From the NCBI GenBank assembly GCA_003254905.1, contig QANU01020919.1:58172-122171 (forward strand): a DNA stretch of 64,000 nt, given 5' to 3'. Shown one piece after another: positions 24,401-36,446 of the stretch. Position numbers and translations under genes: made by a program. Positions within the stretch are counted from its first letter, which is position 1; every line of letters begins with the position of its first letter. The notes under the pieces were generated by a model. The model had not been told where the DNA came from. It ran no database searches and saw nothing but the letters and a program-made list of their open reading frames with translations. Source of the stretch: Nissolia schottii (taxonomy: Eukaryota > Streptophyta > Magnoliopsida > Fabales > Fabaceae).

Positions 24401-27400
24401 AGAGACTAAAAACATAATAAATAAATTTAGGGTATGTTTGTTTCTAATTTTGAAAAAAGAACAATTCAAAAAGTAATTTTTTATCGAATTAAATGATTTT
24501 TTAGTTAAAAGATTTTTTTTTTCCAAATAAGTTGACACAGTTTTTTAAAGCATTTAGTAATTTTCTATGTTATCAACTACTTTTATGTAATTAACAACAA
24601 ATCTTTCATCATTATTATTTTTTAGTATGATGTTGCATAATTAGTGAAAATAATCACAATTTCTAATAAAACCGTGGTTGTCATAGAAATGAAATGAATT
24701 GGTATTAAACATAATGTATCTAGTAAAAAATTCTCATTCGCATTCTCTATTTTTATTTTTATTTAGTCAGTCAAATACTTATTTACTTTTTGAAATGTTA
24801 AGTCATATATATTTTGATTATAATTTAGAAATAAAAATTGTAAATTGATAAAAAAATTTAAGTTTAAACCATTAAATTGAAGAAAAAAAAAAGTAGTCCT
24901 TAAAATGAGAACTAAGGAATATATCTACTATTTTTTAAATAAAATAAACCATGAATAACCTAAGAGTTGATATAGCTTTATTTGCCCCAAAGTCTTTCAT
25001 GTTTTTCCTGTCTACATGGCTTTTAAATTTTGTAGTTAAGGTTGTCATACAGACAAATTTACCCAAACGGGTTTAGGTAAACTTGAGTTCTAAACTTATA
25101 TGAGTTTACTTATTCAAAAAGTAATATTAATAAAATATTTATAATATCCCAACATAATATAATACATTTATGATAAAGCAAACACAAGTCAACATATTAC
25201 TTTGAATATCATAATCAAGCAAAAATAAATCATAAAGCGTGAAGTACAAATCAAAACTACAGAAAAGGTCGTAAATTAAAATTTCATAATGCATAAAATC
25301 AAAATAACTTAGTCAAGATGTCAAAATCTTCAATATTAAAAGTCTTAATTAAGAGTAGCACTTAGTAAATTGATTATTTTTAAGGTTCTATGTAGCACTT
25401 AGTAAATTGATTATTTTTAAGATTCTATGACATTGATTCCATTTATTTTTTATACTTCATTTAGTAGTTATGAGGATGTTTAAAAGGATTTTTAGAAAGG
25501 ATGTATTCAAGTCCGAGTTTCAAGTAACTTTAGCTTGATAAACTCGGGTATGAGCGAGTTAGCTCGATTAAGAGATCTAAACTCATACCTGTTTAATAAT
25601 CATGTTTGTAGTCAGCAGCTCACTAGCACTGGTAGTACACTAGGGTGTCTACTTGGGCAGGGAATGTGATGAATATTTGTTTGCAATCTTCCATTTTGCT
25701 AGGTTCAAGGTGGCGGGAACACAGGAAATGCTTTGACTTGTGCTGCTCGTTTGGGGTTAAAGCCAAGGATAATTTCCAAGGTTTTCTTGTTTGCTTGGCA
25801 ATTTGCATAATGATTTCTGTTGATATATATTGTACTCAACTTGATGGTTGCATGTCGCTTCTGGATAATTTCTAATGAACGTGCAATTTTGAAATCACTA
25901 GATTGCAAATGACATTCAGGGTAAGGCGTTGGTGGAGGAGCTAGAAGCTGATGGGGTTGACACCTCTTTTTTAGTGGTATGTATATACCAAACATCTTTT
26001 GCTTTTTAAGGTCTGGATGGAGTTCATGAGTTAATGGTATATCTGGTTGTAGTTTCTTATATATTTTTTAATGAAATAAGAAAAAAAAGAAGAAGAGAGA
26101 ATACAGAATTTAGAATGCAGATCATATTCTACCATAAGAAATGTTAAGATGCAAAACCATTTATTGCATTTACCCACATTTTAAGCTTTTGAGAGAGATC
26201 ATTGTTGACATAGTACTGAAGCTTCTATGACCAAGTGATCTAGAGTTTGATCCTTGTTGTCCTGTTCTTATAGGTAAATATTTTTTCTGTCTCAATATTT
26301 TGAAGATAACATGAGTTTGGTTCTAACAAATTTTTTTACATGAATGAAGTCAAACACTTTAAATTTTGACATTAATTAGTCCTATACTGATAAAAGCAAA
26401 AGAAACTTTTCATCCACACACAATGTCTTCAAAAACAACTCCTGGTTCTTTTAAACTCATTCCATACATACATATATGTGTGTGTATTTTATTGAGATTA
26501 TGATGGAATACTTCTTTTGGTTGTTCAAATTGGTACTTTGTCTATATCAACAGTTGGACAAGTATGAATTAGTTCATGAGTAAATTTTTAGCTGCTATTT
26601 TATCTTTTGGCCATTTGCTTTTGGCTGTGGCAAGCAAAGCTGCATACATTCCAACCAAATCCCAATTTTCTTTCATCAAATCTATTTTCTATTTGTTTCT
26701 AGGTCTCCAAGGAAGGGACTACGCCATTTTCCTACATCATTGTTGACAGCGAGACGTATGTGCCATTGCTTAAATGATTTGTACAATAAGTATCTTAATT
26801 TTATCAGGGTCCACCCCCTATTTCACTTAATGGGTTTTGAAAAATGCAAGAATGAATAGTAACATTTATATAACATTACAGAGGAAAATTGAACTAACAT
26901 GCCAATGAAAATATATCTTCACCTGAAGTTTTCTTCTCAGATAAATTGCTATGCATAATTTTAAATGATTTAGATGTTTTCCTGAAAGGTACAGGAGTGT
27001 AAATTGATTGGTCATAGGATTTCAAACATTCAGGAAAACACGCACTTGTATATTCACTGCAGGACATCCTCCAATGATACCGGAAGATCTTCCACAAACC
27101 AGTTTGTTATCTGCACTGGATGGAGCAAGAGTAGTTTATTTTGATGCAAGGATGCCTGAAAGTGCTCTTGTCGTTGCTCGCGAGGTAAGATACTTATGTA
27201 GTTACATAGGATGAGTCATGCAATGCTTCCATAGAGAATTCTTCTCATTAGTACTTTTCTGCCGTTAGTATTTTTTCTGCAGAGGTTATACTAGCTCCGT
27301 TGTCAACCATTGAAGGTAATAGAGCATCATAAGCATCATATTTAGGGAAGAAAAGTCTATTCTCTTTTCTGTTCAAAGCAATGTTTTACTTTTTTCACAA

Positions 27401-30400
27401 GTTGATTTTAGGGAGAATTCGTGAAAAATCATGCCTAAGCTCTATTAGTTAGGTAAACTTGTTCTGCATTTATGAATCTAGTAATTTTAGGTAATACTCC
27501 TTAAAAGAACTATATATGAATCATTACTGACTTCCTAAATGTTGCACATACTTCAATGTAATCACATTTAATATTTTAAGAAGAGAGAAGTTATATTTTT
27601 CTCTTGCAGGCATTTTGCCAGAAAATATCTATCTTAATTGATGCTGAAAGGCCAAGGGAAGGCTTGGATGATCTCCTGGAATTGGCTGATTATGTTGTAT
27701 GCTCAGAAAAATTTCCTCAGGCAAGTAACTAAATGTTATGAAGTAGAGTTCCTTAAAAATTTCTGTGCTTGCAACTTGCAAGTCTTTAAGCAGCTTGCAA
27801 GTATGAGTGGATCATGAAATTTATTCCGCAAAATTTTAGCATTGTATTGTAACCAGAATAATGACATAGGAAAAGTATTTGCAGTACTAAAATGGAAATA
27901 TGAAATCATGAATTTCTTCTATCAAATATGAGAAAGGAAATTCTTTTAGAGTGTAGTTGGAGTAGGTGGGTTCAGATGTGTTCCTAACATGGATTTTGCA
28001 ATTGCTTGACTTCTTTCTCATGTGCCCCACATTTACTACTATATGCGAAGGTGCAGAATGAAATTGACTGATTATGCATTGAGTGGTAAGATGTGGCTAT
28101 TTTAAACAATTTTGTATAATTTTATACCCAGAATTTGGTGGTTCTCTTCCTCTTAAGAAAAGAGAGAATTGAAAACATTAACACAAGAAGCTTTATGAAT
28201 GTTAGTGTTGGAATTTTAAGTATGAGCAAAGTCCCACATTTGTTAAGAATAGTAAGGGAAGAATATATATGTGTGTGTATATCTATCTATCTATATATAT
28301 ATATAATGTGAAGACTTGTAAAATCGTTGTCTTAAGGTTTTTGGTTAAGATATGATGTCCTTCCTGCTATTGTGGTTATTCACTTAGTTTGTTGAGTTAG
28401 CCGTAGCCCCCTTGAATAACTTGCGCATTTTACACATACCTGCATTCTATCTCTTTCTCCTTGCTTGCCTCCTCCAATAGATCTTCCTTTTTATTCTCTA
28501 GGCATAGTGCAGGCTATCGTCAAGGTGGATTCACGATTAGCTATGCACCTTGCCATCTTTCAGCACCCCGGTAGGAACAAAATGCATATGCTTAATTTTA
28601 GGGAGAATTTGACCAAGATCGTGTCAAGATAAGATGTCACGCTCAGCGGGAGCAAGTAAACAAAAATTGGTTAAACAAATAACAGAACTAGTGAATGTTA
28701 TAATCATTTGTTTCCAAGTGTAACATCTGGGATTGTTGCCTTTTCAGGATTAGTATTTTTCCTCAACTTCATTTATTTCATTTTTGAGTTGAGGGATTTT
28801 GCTTTGTTGTCTACCTTGTATGATTCTCTCTCCTGTTTGCTTGAACTGTTTCGCTTTGATAATTCATTTGTATGAATGATTTCCTAGTTAAGATCTGTAA
28901 CCCTTTTTAATTTGACACATTTGGCAGGCCTGGACAAAGGAATCTTCTATTCCAAGAGCACTGGCTTCAATGATGTTAAGGCTGCCGAGACTCAAATTTG
29001 TGATTGCAACTTTGGGAAAAGATGGCTGCATAATGCTTGAGAAATGTGTGGAGGATGGTGAACATACTTCTTTTACCCCACTTGTTTTTGTCAAATTGAA
29101 TTCATGTGCTAGAATAGGCGTAAATTGTTGCATCTGGCTAAATAACCTGTTTGTTTAAATGCATTTAATTTAATGTGTGTATAGAAACTAAGTTGCAATG
29201 TACTTTCTGGCAGAGAGTCCACTATTAGAAGAAATTGATATAGATAGCACCTTCATGTCATTAGCAAGGGGAAAGGACGATGGCATAGTCATGCCAAGCT
29301 ACATGTCCTCGGTAATAACTGCTTTAAAACTTGAAACTATTTCTTCCCTATTGTGATGATAACATTAAATTGAAACTGTTTCTTTGAAAAGTAACTGGTT
29401 AATTGCATATTCCATGTAAAGAAAATTTGGTGAGGCATGTGATTGTACAATTCATATTGATTGTGGAAAGAGTTGACCTTTTGGTAATCAATATCAGCAT
29501 TGTTTTACATCTTGATTACATTATTACTTGGTCTAAATGTCAAATGTTTCAAAATCTGGTCGTATCACGTGAAAACTAAATGTATGCCATGGGAAAATTC
29601 GCCATGTTTTCAGACGCAGGTATTGAATTAGATGTGCATTGGTGCTTGTATATTGACTAGTTTTTATTAACTTTGGGAAAATTCTACTTTGATTGATCTT
29701 TTTTTGTTTAATCCTCCCAGCCTGTGACAAGATTTAGAGCAGAAGGAATAGGATTCGTGTACGGAAGGTTATATCTCGGGACAGCTGAAAAGATTCCACC
29801 ATCAGAGATTATTGATACAACTGGTGCTGGGGATGCATTTGTTGGAGCTGTTTTATATGGTATGTGCAACCTCTTCAAGCTTGATTTTTCTGGAATTGAT
29901 TTTAAAGTAAAGTGAGTTATGTTATACATTTTTATCGGAAAAGTGATTTTAACCAAATAGAATTTGGTTCTCTCATGTAAATGCACCCACCAATCCTAGA
30001 AGTGAGAATTTTTCACATCAACCAAGAATTGATTTTGGATCCACAATTAAGTTTGGTAATGAACTCAAAAGAGAACCAAACAAGATAAAAAGAGTGTCAA
30101 AATCCCTGTAGCATTCTAAAATCTATTCTAACCTCCCCCAACCGAGAACCAAACACACGCTTGTTTGATCAATTCACCAATGAAACTGCCTTGTTTCTTT
30201 GATGTTACAATTGTAAAACTCATGGAACCTTTATTTGATTTGCAGCTATATGTGCCAACTTTCCACCACAGATAATGTTGCCATTTGCATCATATGTGGT
30301 AAGCAGTCATAAAATGCAAGTTGCTACCAAAGTAGAGGATGCCATAATCTGTATTTGTAATCAATATTAGGCAAAACATAAGGTGGTTATACACATTTAA

Positions 30401-30903
30401 TCTTGCAATTTATCGTTTATTCTAAAAAAAAAAAAAAAAAGAGTAGTAGCACTGTTAGTCTTATTTCTTTTTATCCACTACCTAACATCTCTACAGTTAA
30501 TCATTTGATTATAACTGAACCCACCTAGTTTTCTATACACATGCACTCTGATTCTGCCACTGAAGTGCAAAGCATCCTTTCGAGGGTGATGTGCACAATT
30601 TCAATAGTCGTTGTTGAGAAAATGCACGTGGTTTTCCCGTTTGCATGATCTACCATGTTTATATCTTATAAAATCTTACACTGTTGATTTTTTTCATCAA
30701 CGTAGATTGAGATCGCACAATTTACCCTCTAAAGTATTCCTCAGGGGCCAAATCGATTTATAGTAAATTTTCCCGTTTGTAACATATGTGTTGTGTGCTT
30801 TGATTGATGTTAATTGCAGGCAGCTGCAAATTGCAGAGCTCTTGGAGCTCGAAGTGGTCTTCCATACCGCACTGACCCGCATCTAGCATCCTTCACTCAG
30901 TAG
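21402..30903 (+). CDS. pfkB-family sugar kinase, cytosolic-type (ribokinase group B-like)
   Basis: Twelve exons: 21402-21446, 21537-21626, 25703-25780, 25902-25976, 26703-26755, 27034-27184, 27610-27720, 28928-29057, 29214-29311, 29721-29859, 30246-30298 and 30820-30903. Reading phases agree, giving 368 aa. Marks of the pfkB/ribokinase fold are the early VGFGGLCVDMLAAV strand, the GGGN substrate motif at residues 48-51 and the signature DTTGAGDAF at 309-317, with Asp 315 the expected catalytic base. The pattern QGGGN.GNALT.AARLG matches what I recall as ribokinase group B, which includes bacterial YihV-type kinases; the substrate in plants is unknown to me. No targeting extension is present (MSSDYALQL start), so a cytosolic location is inferred. 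Intron 2 is 4.1 kb and stuffed with transposons. Intron 7 begins with GC instead of GT (CAG|GCAAGT). A near-identical neighbour lies 2.1 kb downstream. Confidence 0.92.
22659..22800. mobile_element. Stowaway-like (Tc1/mariner) MITE
   Basis: A 138-bp near-palindrome (22661-22798): the left arm TTTCCTCTATTCCACAATGT is mirrored by the right arm, read as complement CTCCTTCTATTCTCCAATGT. It is flanked by TA on both sides, matching TA target duplication. The CTCCnTCnATTCC terminus is typical of plant Stowaway elements. It lies in intron 2 of the first sugar kinase gene. Confidence 0.7.
23405..24340. mobile_element. Nested long inverted-repeat (foldback/MULE-like) element
   Basis: About 930 bp built from four copies of one module, two in each direction. 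The module reads TTGTTAGATTTTAGTCC, then a CCATTTGG...GTTAAC block, then a GTCACGTG-type block. Forward copies start near 23425 and 23638. Reverse copies (TAACGACCCAAATGGA ... GACTAAAA-CTAA) lie near 24072-24110 and 24290-24330. The centre holds a GA-rich patch and a T-run (23880-23965). No transposase frame is seen, so it is non-autonomous. It is the main contributor to the 4.1 kb intron 2 of the first kinase gene. Assignment to Mutator-like or foldback elements is tentative. Confidence 0.6.
25356..25429 (+). repeat. 37-bp tandem duplication
   Basis: The unit TAGCACTTAGTAAATTGATT... (37 bp) occurs twice in a row (25356-25392, 25393-25429) with one or two differences. It lies in intron 2 of the first kinase gene. 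Confidence 0.75.
28205..28660 (+). mobile_element. LTR-like repeat related to the tandem units at 61.5-62.4 kb
   Basis: Within intron 7 of the first kinase gene. The segment AAAGTCCCACATTTGTTAAG ... CTTAAGGTTTTTGGTTAAGA followed by TATGATGTCC resembles the units near 61850 and 62240 (AAAGTCTCACATTGATAAAT ... CTTAAGGTTTTGGTTCAAGA). Both resemble the spliced-leader-like end regions of legume LTR repeats. Termini were not resolved. It contains a TA/TG microsatellite at 28266-28305. Confidence 0.45.
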
Positions 30904-33035
30904 AGAGCTTCAAATCTCCATTCAAGAAATGGGGCTTCAGAATACAAAATTCAGCCCTTAAATAATTTCAGTTTATAGGTAAGCATGAGGAATTCTTACT
31001 TGCTCTCAAAGCAAACCCTGAGTTTGGTTTGCTCTGGTCCATTTAGAATGTAACACATCATATAAGGCCCTTTATGTTTTGTAATTATTTATTTTCTGAA
31101 GCACTGTGTAACTTTAGTTAGCTTACCTAACGTACTTTTAATAAAATAAAATAAACACAAAATACAATTATCTCCAACAAATTTTATCTCTCATCTTTCT
31201 CGCTCACATTTTGCAAAAGAGTAAAACTATAGTTGGGTCTTCCAAAAGTATAGTGATTGTTGCGTTAGTCCTCTCAAAATTTGTCACCAAATTAGTCCTC
31301 AATGATTGAAAATATCATCACATTGTTCACCTACAATGCAATTTTGTTCATCACTTCCTAGTCTTATGCTTACATTGTTTTCCTAACTGGATTGTTTGAT
31401 CAGTCCTTGTTATTTTGATGGATCAATTGCAAGACTTATGGAACCTTTATTTGATATGCAGCTATATGTGCTCTACATTCATTTGTTCGACTCCAACGAT
31501 ATTAATCATTCTTTCAATTCTAGTTCACTATTAAAATGTCCTCTACATGGAAATTTGACATGAACTTTGTTGTTTTTATATCCTTAATTCTAATTTTATA
31601 AGAAAAAAAATATATTTTTACGTTTGTCACGTCTAAACAGATTAAATATTTTCAATTTTGATTAAAAAAATTACAATAACATCCAAATGTAAAACAATTA
31701 TTTGCTTTTACCTCTAGAAGAAAAGTACTTAAAGAAAACTTGTCCAAACGAGTCCATAGGCAACCCGAGTTGCATTAGTGAGAATCGCTATTTCTATTTC
31801 TTATCTGATTATACACTTCACACGGGCTTCAACAAAGAAAACTCGTTCTTCATTACACTTCAACACTAAATCACTATCATATGATCCCAGAACTATAAAA
31901 CTTTTTCGATAAATGCCTCTGTATTCCAATTGTTCTCTTCGTAGCAATGCTCAATTGCTCTGGCAAAGCATAATCATGTTCACAGTTGTTAATTTGTATT
32001 CCTCTCTACTCTCTACTTTGGGGATGATTGCATAACAAATTTTAACTCGTAAAAAAGTTACCAAATTTATACATTTTGAGGTAAACTCGTAAACTCGTAA
32101 GTAGATTTTAACTCGTAAATTCACTAGTAAAATTGAGAGTTTACTTAAATTGGTACAAGTTTATCAAAAAAGAATTTATAAGAGTGTTAACCTATTTTGT
32201 GTAGTGAAATTGTAAACTCGTAGAGTTTACGAGTTAACTCGAGAGTTTAATAGCCATGGTGATAGGTATGTTAGTGATGGATGGTGTGGTAGTGGTGGTG
32301 GTGATGGTGGAGGTGGCGGAGATGGTGGTGGCACTTAATGTGCCACGTCAGCCTCCGTTAGTTAGTTCCTAGTCATGAAGATTTGACGCCATAGATTAAC
32401 TTGTTCAACATTTTTCTAGGACAAGTTGTTTAGTTTTCGAAGCTTAAGGACGAACTTGACAAATGCTAACAACTTCATGAATGAATTTGAAATTTTACTC
32501 CATACAACTTAATGCTATTTATATCTGTTAAGTGACAAGGGTGTTCACTAAGATTAGAATTGTATTATTTGTACTTATTTATGTGTGTGACACCTTGTCA
32601 TCAAACACACATGGATTACTTCATAGAAATCATATTATATCCAATGGTAAATACCTGTTAATACAATAATGTTCCATACATAAAAAAGTTCAAATAACAT
32701 TTTCATAAAATTAAGGTGTTCAAATCAATGGGTATTGCATGTAATTTCACTCCAATTCAAGAAATAAATGTTAGGGTGATTTACCATTAAATAAAAAAGC
32801 AGAATTCCCTATGATACATCCAACTCCAAGCGGGGTGCAGTATAAGAGATCCACTTCCGAAATTGAATCCGGAAACGCCACGTGTACCGTAAGCAAGAGT
32901 TGATCTTCAACACTGACCTGTGGCCAATGTGTGTTCCTCGAAAACTCGTAGCCCAAAAAATAAAGCATTTCAATCTGGCGCCACTCACTCACTCGCTCAC
33001 TCAGTCGCCACTATCCGCAACCATAACCCAAACAC
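30904..33035. other. Spacer between the two tandem sugar kinases
   Basis: Begins with the 3' UTR of the first kinase. A decayed duplicate of an intron 10/exon 11 boundary lies at 31404-31480 (separate entry). At 32060-32230 there are scattered AACTCGTAA repeats, and at 32276-32335 a GGT/GGA-rich simple repeat. From about 32770 the sequence is the promoter and leader of the second kinase. No other gene is supported. Confidence 0.55.
31404..31480 (+). pseudogene. Duplicated intron/exon fragment of sugar kinase
   Basis: This stretch matches the end of intron 10 and the start of exon 11 of the upstream kinase (about 30180-30262). The shared pieces include TATGGAACCTTTATTTGAT and TGCAGCTATATGTGC. 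After GTGC the match fades. It is about 1.2 kb downstream of the true exon and in the same direction, so it is a relic of a local duplication, perhaps of a former third gene copy. Confidence 0.65.
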
Positions 33036-36000
33036 ATGTCGAACCTCGGCACTCTTTCTAATGCACCTCTTGCTCCTTCTCCCTCTTCTTCCTGCTCTTC
33101 AAGCTTCACATTCAACTTCCAAGCTCACCCACTTCTCAAATTCTACAATGTACGCATTTCTCTCTCTCTCTCTCTCTCTCTTCCTTGATCATTAAATTAA
33201 ATATATTTATATTATTCTGATTATTATTTGTTTTATCTATTGAGTTTCAGTCAAGGGGAAAGCGCGGGTGCAGAAACTTGAGTGCGAAGATGTGCTCCCA
33301 GAATTCCCCTCCTCAAAACGACATCGTTGTGCGTCCTCTTACTCTCTCTCTCTCTCTTCGGGTTTTCGATGACATTGGAAGCTTTATTGTTATTTATTGC
33401 CAATGAAATTGGAGGTTTTTTTTATTTTTATAATTTTATGTGTTAAGGTTGGATGTGGAGGGGTGTCCGTGGATTTCTTGGCTACCGTTGCTGCTTATCC
33501 TAAGCCTGATGACAAAATCAGAAGCATCGACTTCAAGGTCCATCGTCACTCATTAATTTTTCTGATTTGTTTTAAGCTCACTATGCTGCAGACAAAGAGG
33601 TTTTGAATCTTAACTTAGGTTTTGAATCTTAACTTTGACTTTATTTATTGTGACTCAGGCTCAAGGAGGTGGCAATGCAGGCAATGCTTTAACCTGCGTT
33701 GCTAGATTGGGCCTCAAGCCAAGGGTCATCTCCAAGGTTTTCTGTCTTATTTAAAAGAAAAACTTTCTCTGCATGTTTATTGTTTAAACCTGATACTGAT
33801 GCCATTGTGCTTGTGCATGTCTGAATGTTATACAAACCTGTTTGTCACCCTTCAGATTGCAGATGATAGTCAAGGTAGGGGCATATTAGATGAGTTTCAG
33901 GCTGATGGTGTAGATACATCCTTTATTGTGGTAATTTTTTAATATTGTTCTGTTTGTAATCTTCATGAAAGCTTGAATTGTAACCTCTAAGATTGCGCCA
34001 TACCTTTAAATTTGATGCTATATGTTTTGGTATATGGGAAATATTATAATTCCTCGATGAAAGTATATGGCCATTATCATCTCTCCAACTCTTCACCTAG
34101 TTATGTTTGTTCATAACTTTTTTTAAAGGGCAATAACAGTTTTTGCCACTATTTGGTGCATCTGGTTAGAACGCAACTCTCGCATCTTCAACGACAATTT
34201 CTTAGATAATCATGTATTGAGGGAAAAGATTAAGCGTTTATCATTTGTTTAGTGTAAAACTCACAATCTCTTTAGAGGATTTCCCCTCACATATATTTTA
34301 AGAGATTGGAAAGCTTTACTCCATTAATAACTTTTTTAGTTTTTGGCTTATGTTCTTGTCTATTTATAGAGGATTATGTAATTCTCTTCTCTTAATGAAA
34401 TTCTTCTTTTATCCATTTCTTTTTAAAGAGAAGCAGTATTGGTCTCAGACTCTCAGTGTTCTATTTGTTCACACTCTCCACTAACTATTATAATTTTTTT
34501 AAATTGTTTTTATTTAAATGTGAATGGAAAAATTGAAATGCCATTGATTAAGGTTTTATTTGAATAAAAAATTTATTTCATTGAGGGTAATCAGGAAATT
34601 GCTATTAAAAGCAGTTAGTAGGAATTATAAATAGATAATTCGGAGTTCCAATTGTTTTAGTTGTTTATTAGAGCTTCTTTCTTTTGTGTGTGTGATTGTG
34701 TTGCCTTCTTTTTCTGCAGGTTTCTAAGGAGGGAACTTCGCCTTTTACGTATATTATCGTGGACAACCAAACGTAATATCATTGTTACATATGGTTAAGC
34801 AATCTTGACTTTTTTTTTTTTTCTTCTGAGAATTTTCATGATCCAAAAAGGGGTGGAAAAGAAAAGCATTAGTTACGTGGTTCTAATTGAGATTCTGGTG
34901 ACTGTGATCTGCGTGGTTTCAACATAGAACAATAGATAGATGCCTCTCTTTTTTTCTCTTTACCCTTGAAGAAATAAAAGATGAACTGAAGCTGCAAGCT
35001 TTGTACTTGCTTTTCTATTTTCTGTCGCTCGCCTTCTCTCCATTTTCTCATGTTTATCATCTTTAGGCAGTTGACATTACCTGAGAGTTGTTTCAACCTG
35101 CAGGCAATTAATATCTATGTGCAATCATTATTCATAAGAATCATAAGATCTTCAAGCATGTACTGCCACTCTGTTAAAAATGTTAATGTAACTTGACTCA
35201 TTCTAAGTGTAAATTTTCAGGAAAACACGTACTTGTATACATACCCCAGGATATCCTCCAATGATACCAGAGGATCTTTCGGAATCGAGTTTGTTATCTG
35301 CATTGAATGGAGCAAGAATTGTTTACTTTGATGGGAGGTTATATGAAACTGCTCTTGTTGTTGCTCACGAGGTTATAACCTATATAATTTGCTTGGAATT
35401 CTAATGCAAACTCTCATGACCCAGTCATATTTAGAAGTTGAAGCTTCTACCAAAAAAAGTAGGATTTCAAGCATGCTAAACCTTATCAGACATTTCAACT
35501 TCATACAGTATTTAGTGTAAATCCAACTTTTAACACCGCTGATAATCTTCTATTAAAAGATTACTAACTCATCACATCAATGCCATTAGCTTTGTACCTG
35601 AGATAGCACGAACTTATGTGGCAAAATGATAACATTTCAAGAATTTTAGTTTGCAAGACCTAATGGATATTGCAAATCCATCAATCAGTAATGTCAAAGT
35701 AATTTTTTTTTTCTTTTGTTGTCTCTGTTGCTTATCCTAATATTCATTATTTTTCTTTAATCATTGTGTAGGTAAGTGTGTGTTTGTCTGTTTGATTTGG
35801 TCTGGGGGTAAAAAGGGGGGGGGGAGTTTTCATGGATGAGTTTCATGTGTAATTTTACGCATGAACATCATCCTTGAAAACTTCTCCCCTATTTTTAGCC
35901 CCATACCAAACACACCCTAAGTGCAGATTTTTAACTAGCTTTGTGAATGCAAAAAGTAACCTCTATTTATGTGCACTTACTGTCTTGTATTACTTCCTTT

Positions 36001-36396
36001 TCTTTGTTCTTCTGCTAGTGATGGAGGTTGGGGATGGGAGAAAATAGCTTTATCAGGAGGGAAGTAAACAAAATCTTATATTTTTCCAGTGCAGGCAGTT
36101 AGGAAGAATATACCCATCTTAATTGATGCAGAAAGGCCGAGGGAAGGGTTGGATGATCTCCTGAACTTTGCTGATTATGTTGTATGCTCAGCAAAGTTTC
36201 CGCGGGTAAGTGTATTGTTTTCTCTGAAAGTACTATTGTAAGAAATGTATAAGGCTAAAGTTTTCTCATCTCTCCTCAATCTCATTTACATGTTCAGGAA
36301 TATTGAACTGAAATTGAAAGTTAGACACTACTTTTTCTGGGTCCGATGAATTTGAGCTATGTCGACATGAATGAGTGTTGTTTCAATTATCTATGG

Positions 36397-36446
<50 letters not shown>

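Noticed and set aside
26190-26290. A possible second SINE (GTTTGATCC B-box-like motif) in a kinase intron
   Set aside because: No good A-box, no A-rich tail and no flanking direct repeats.
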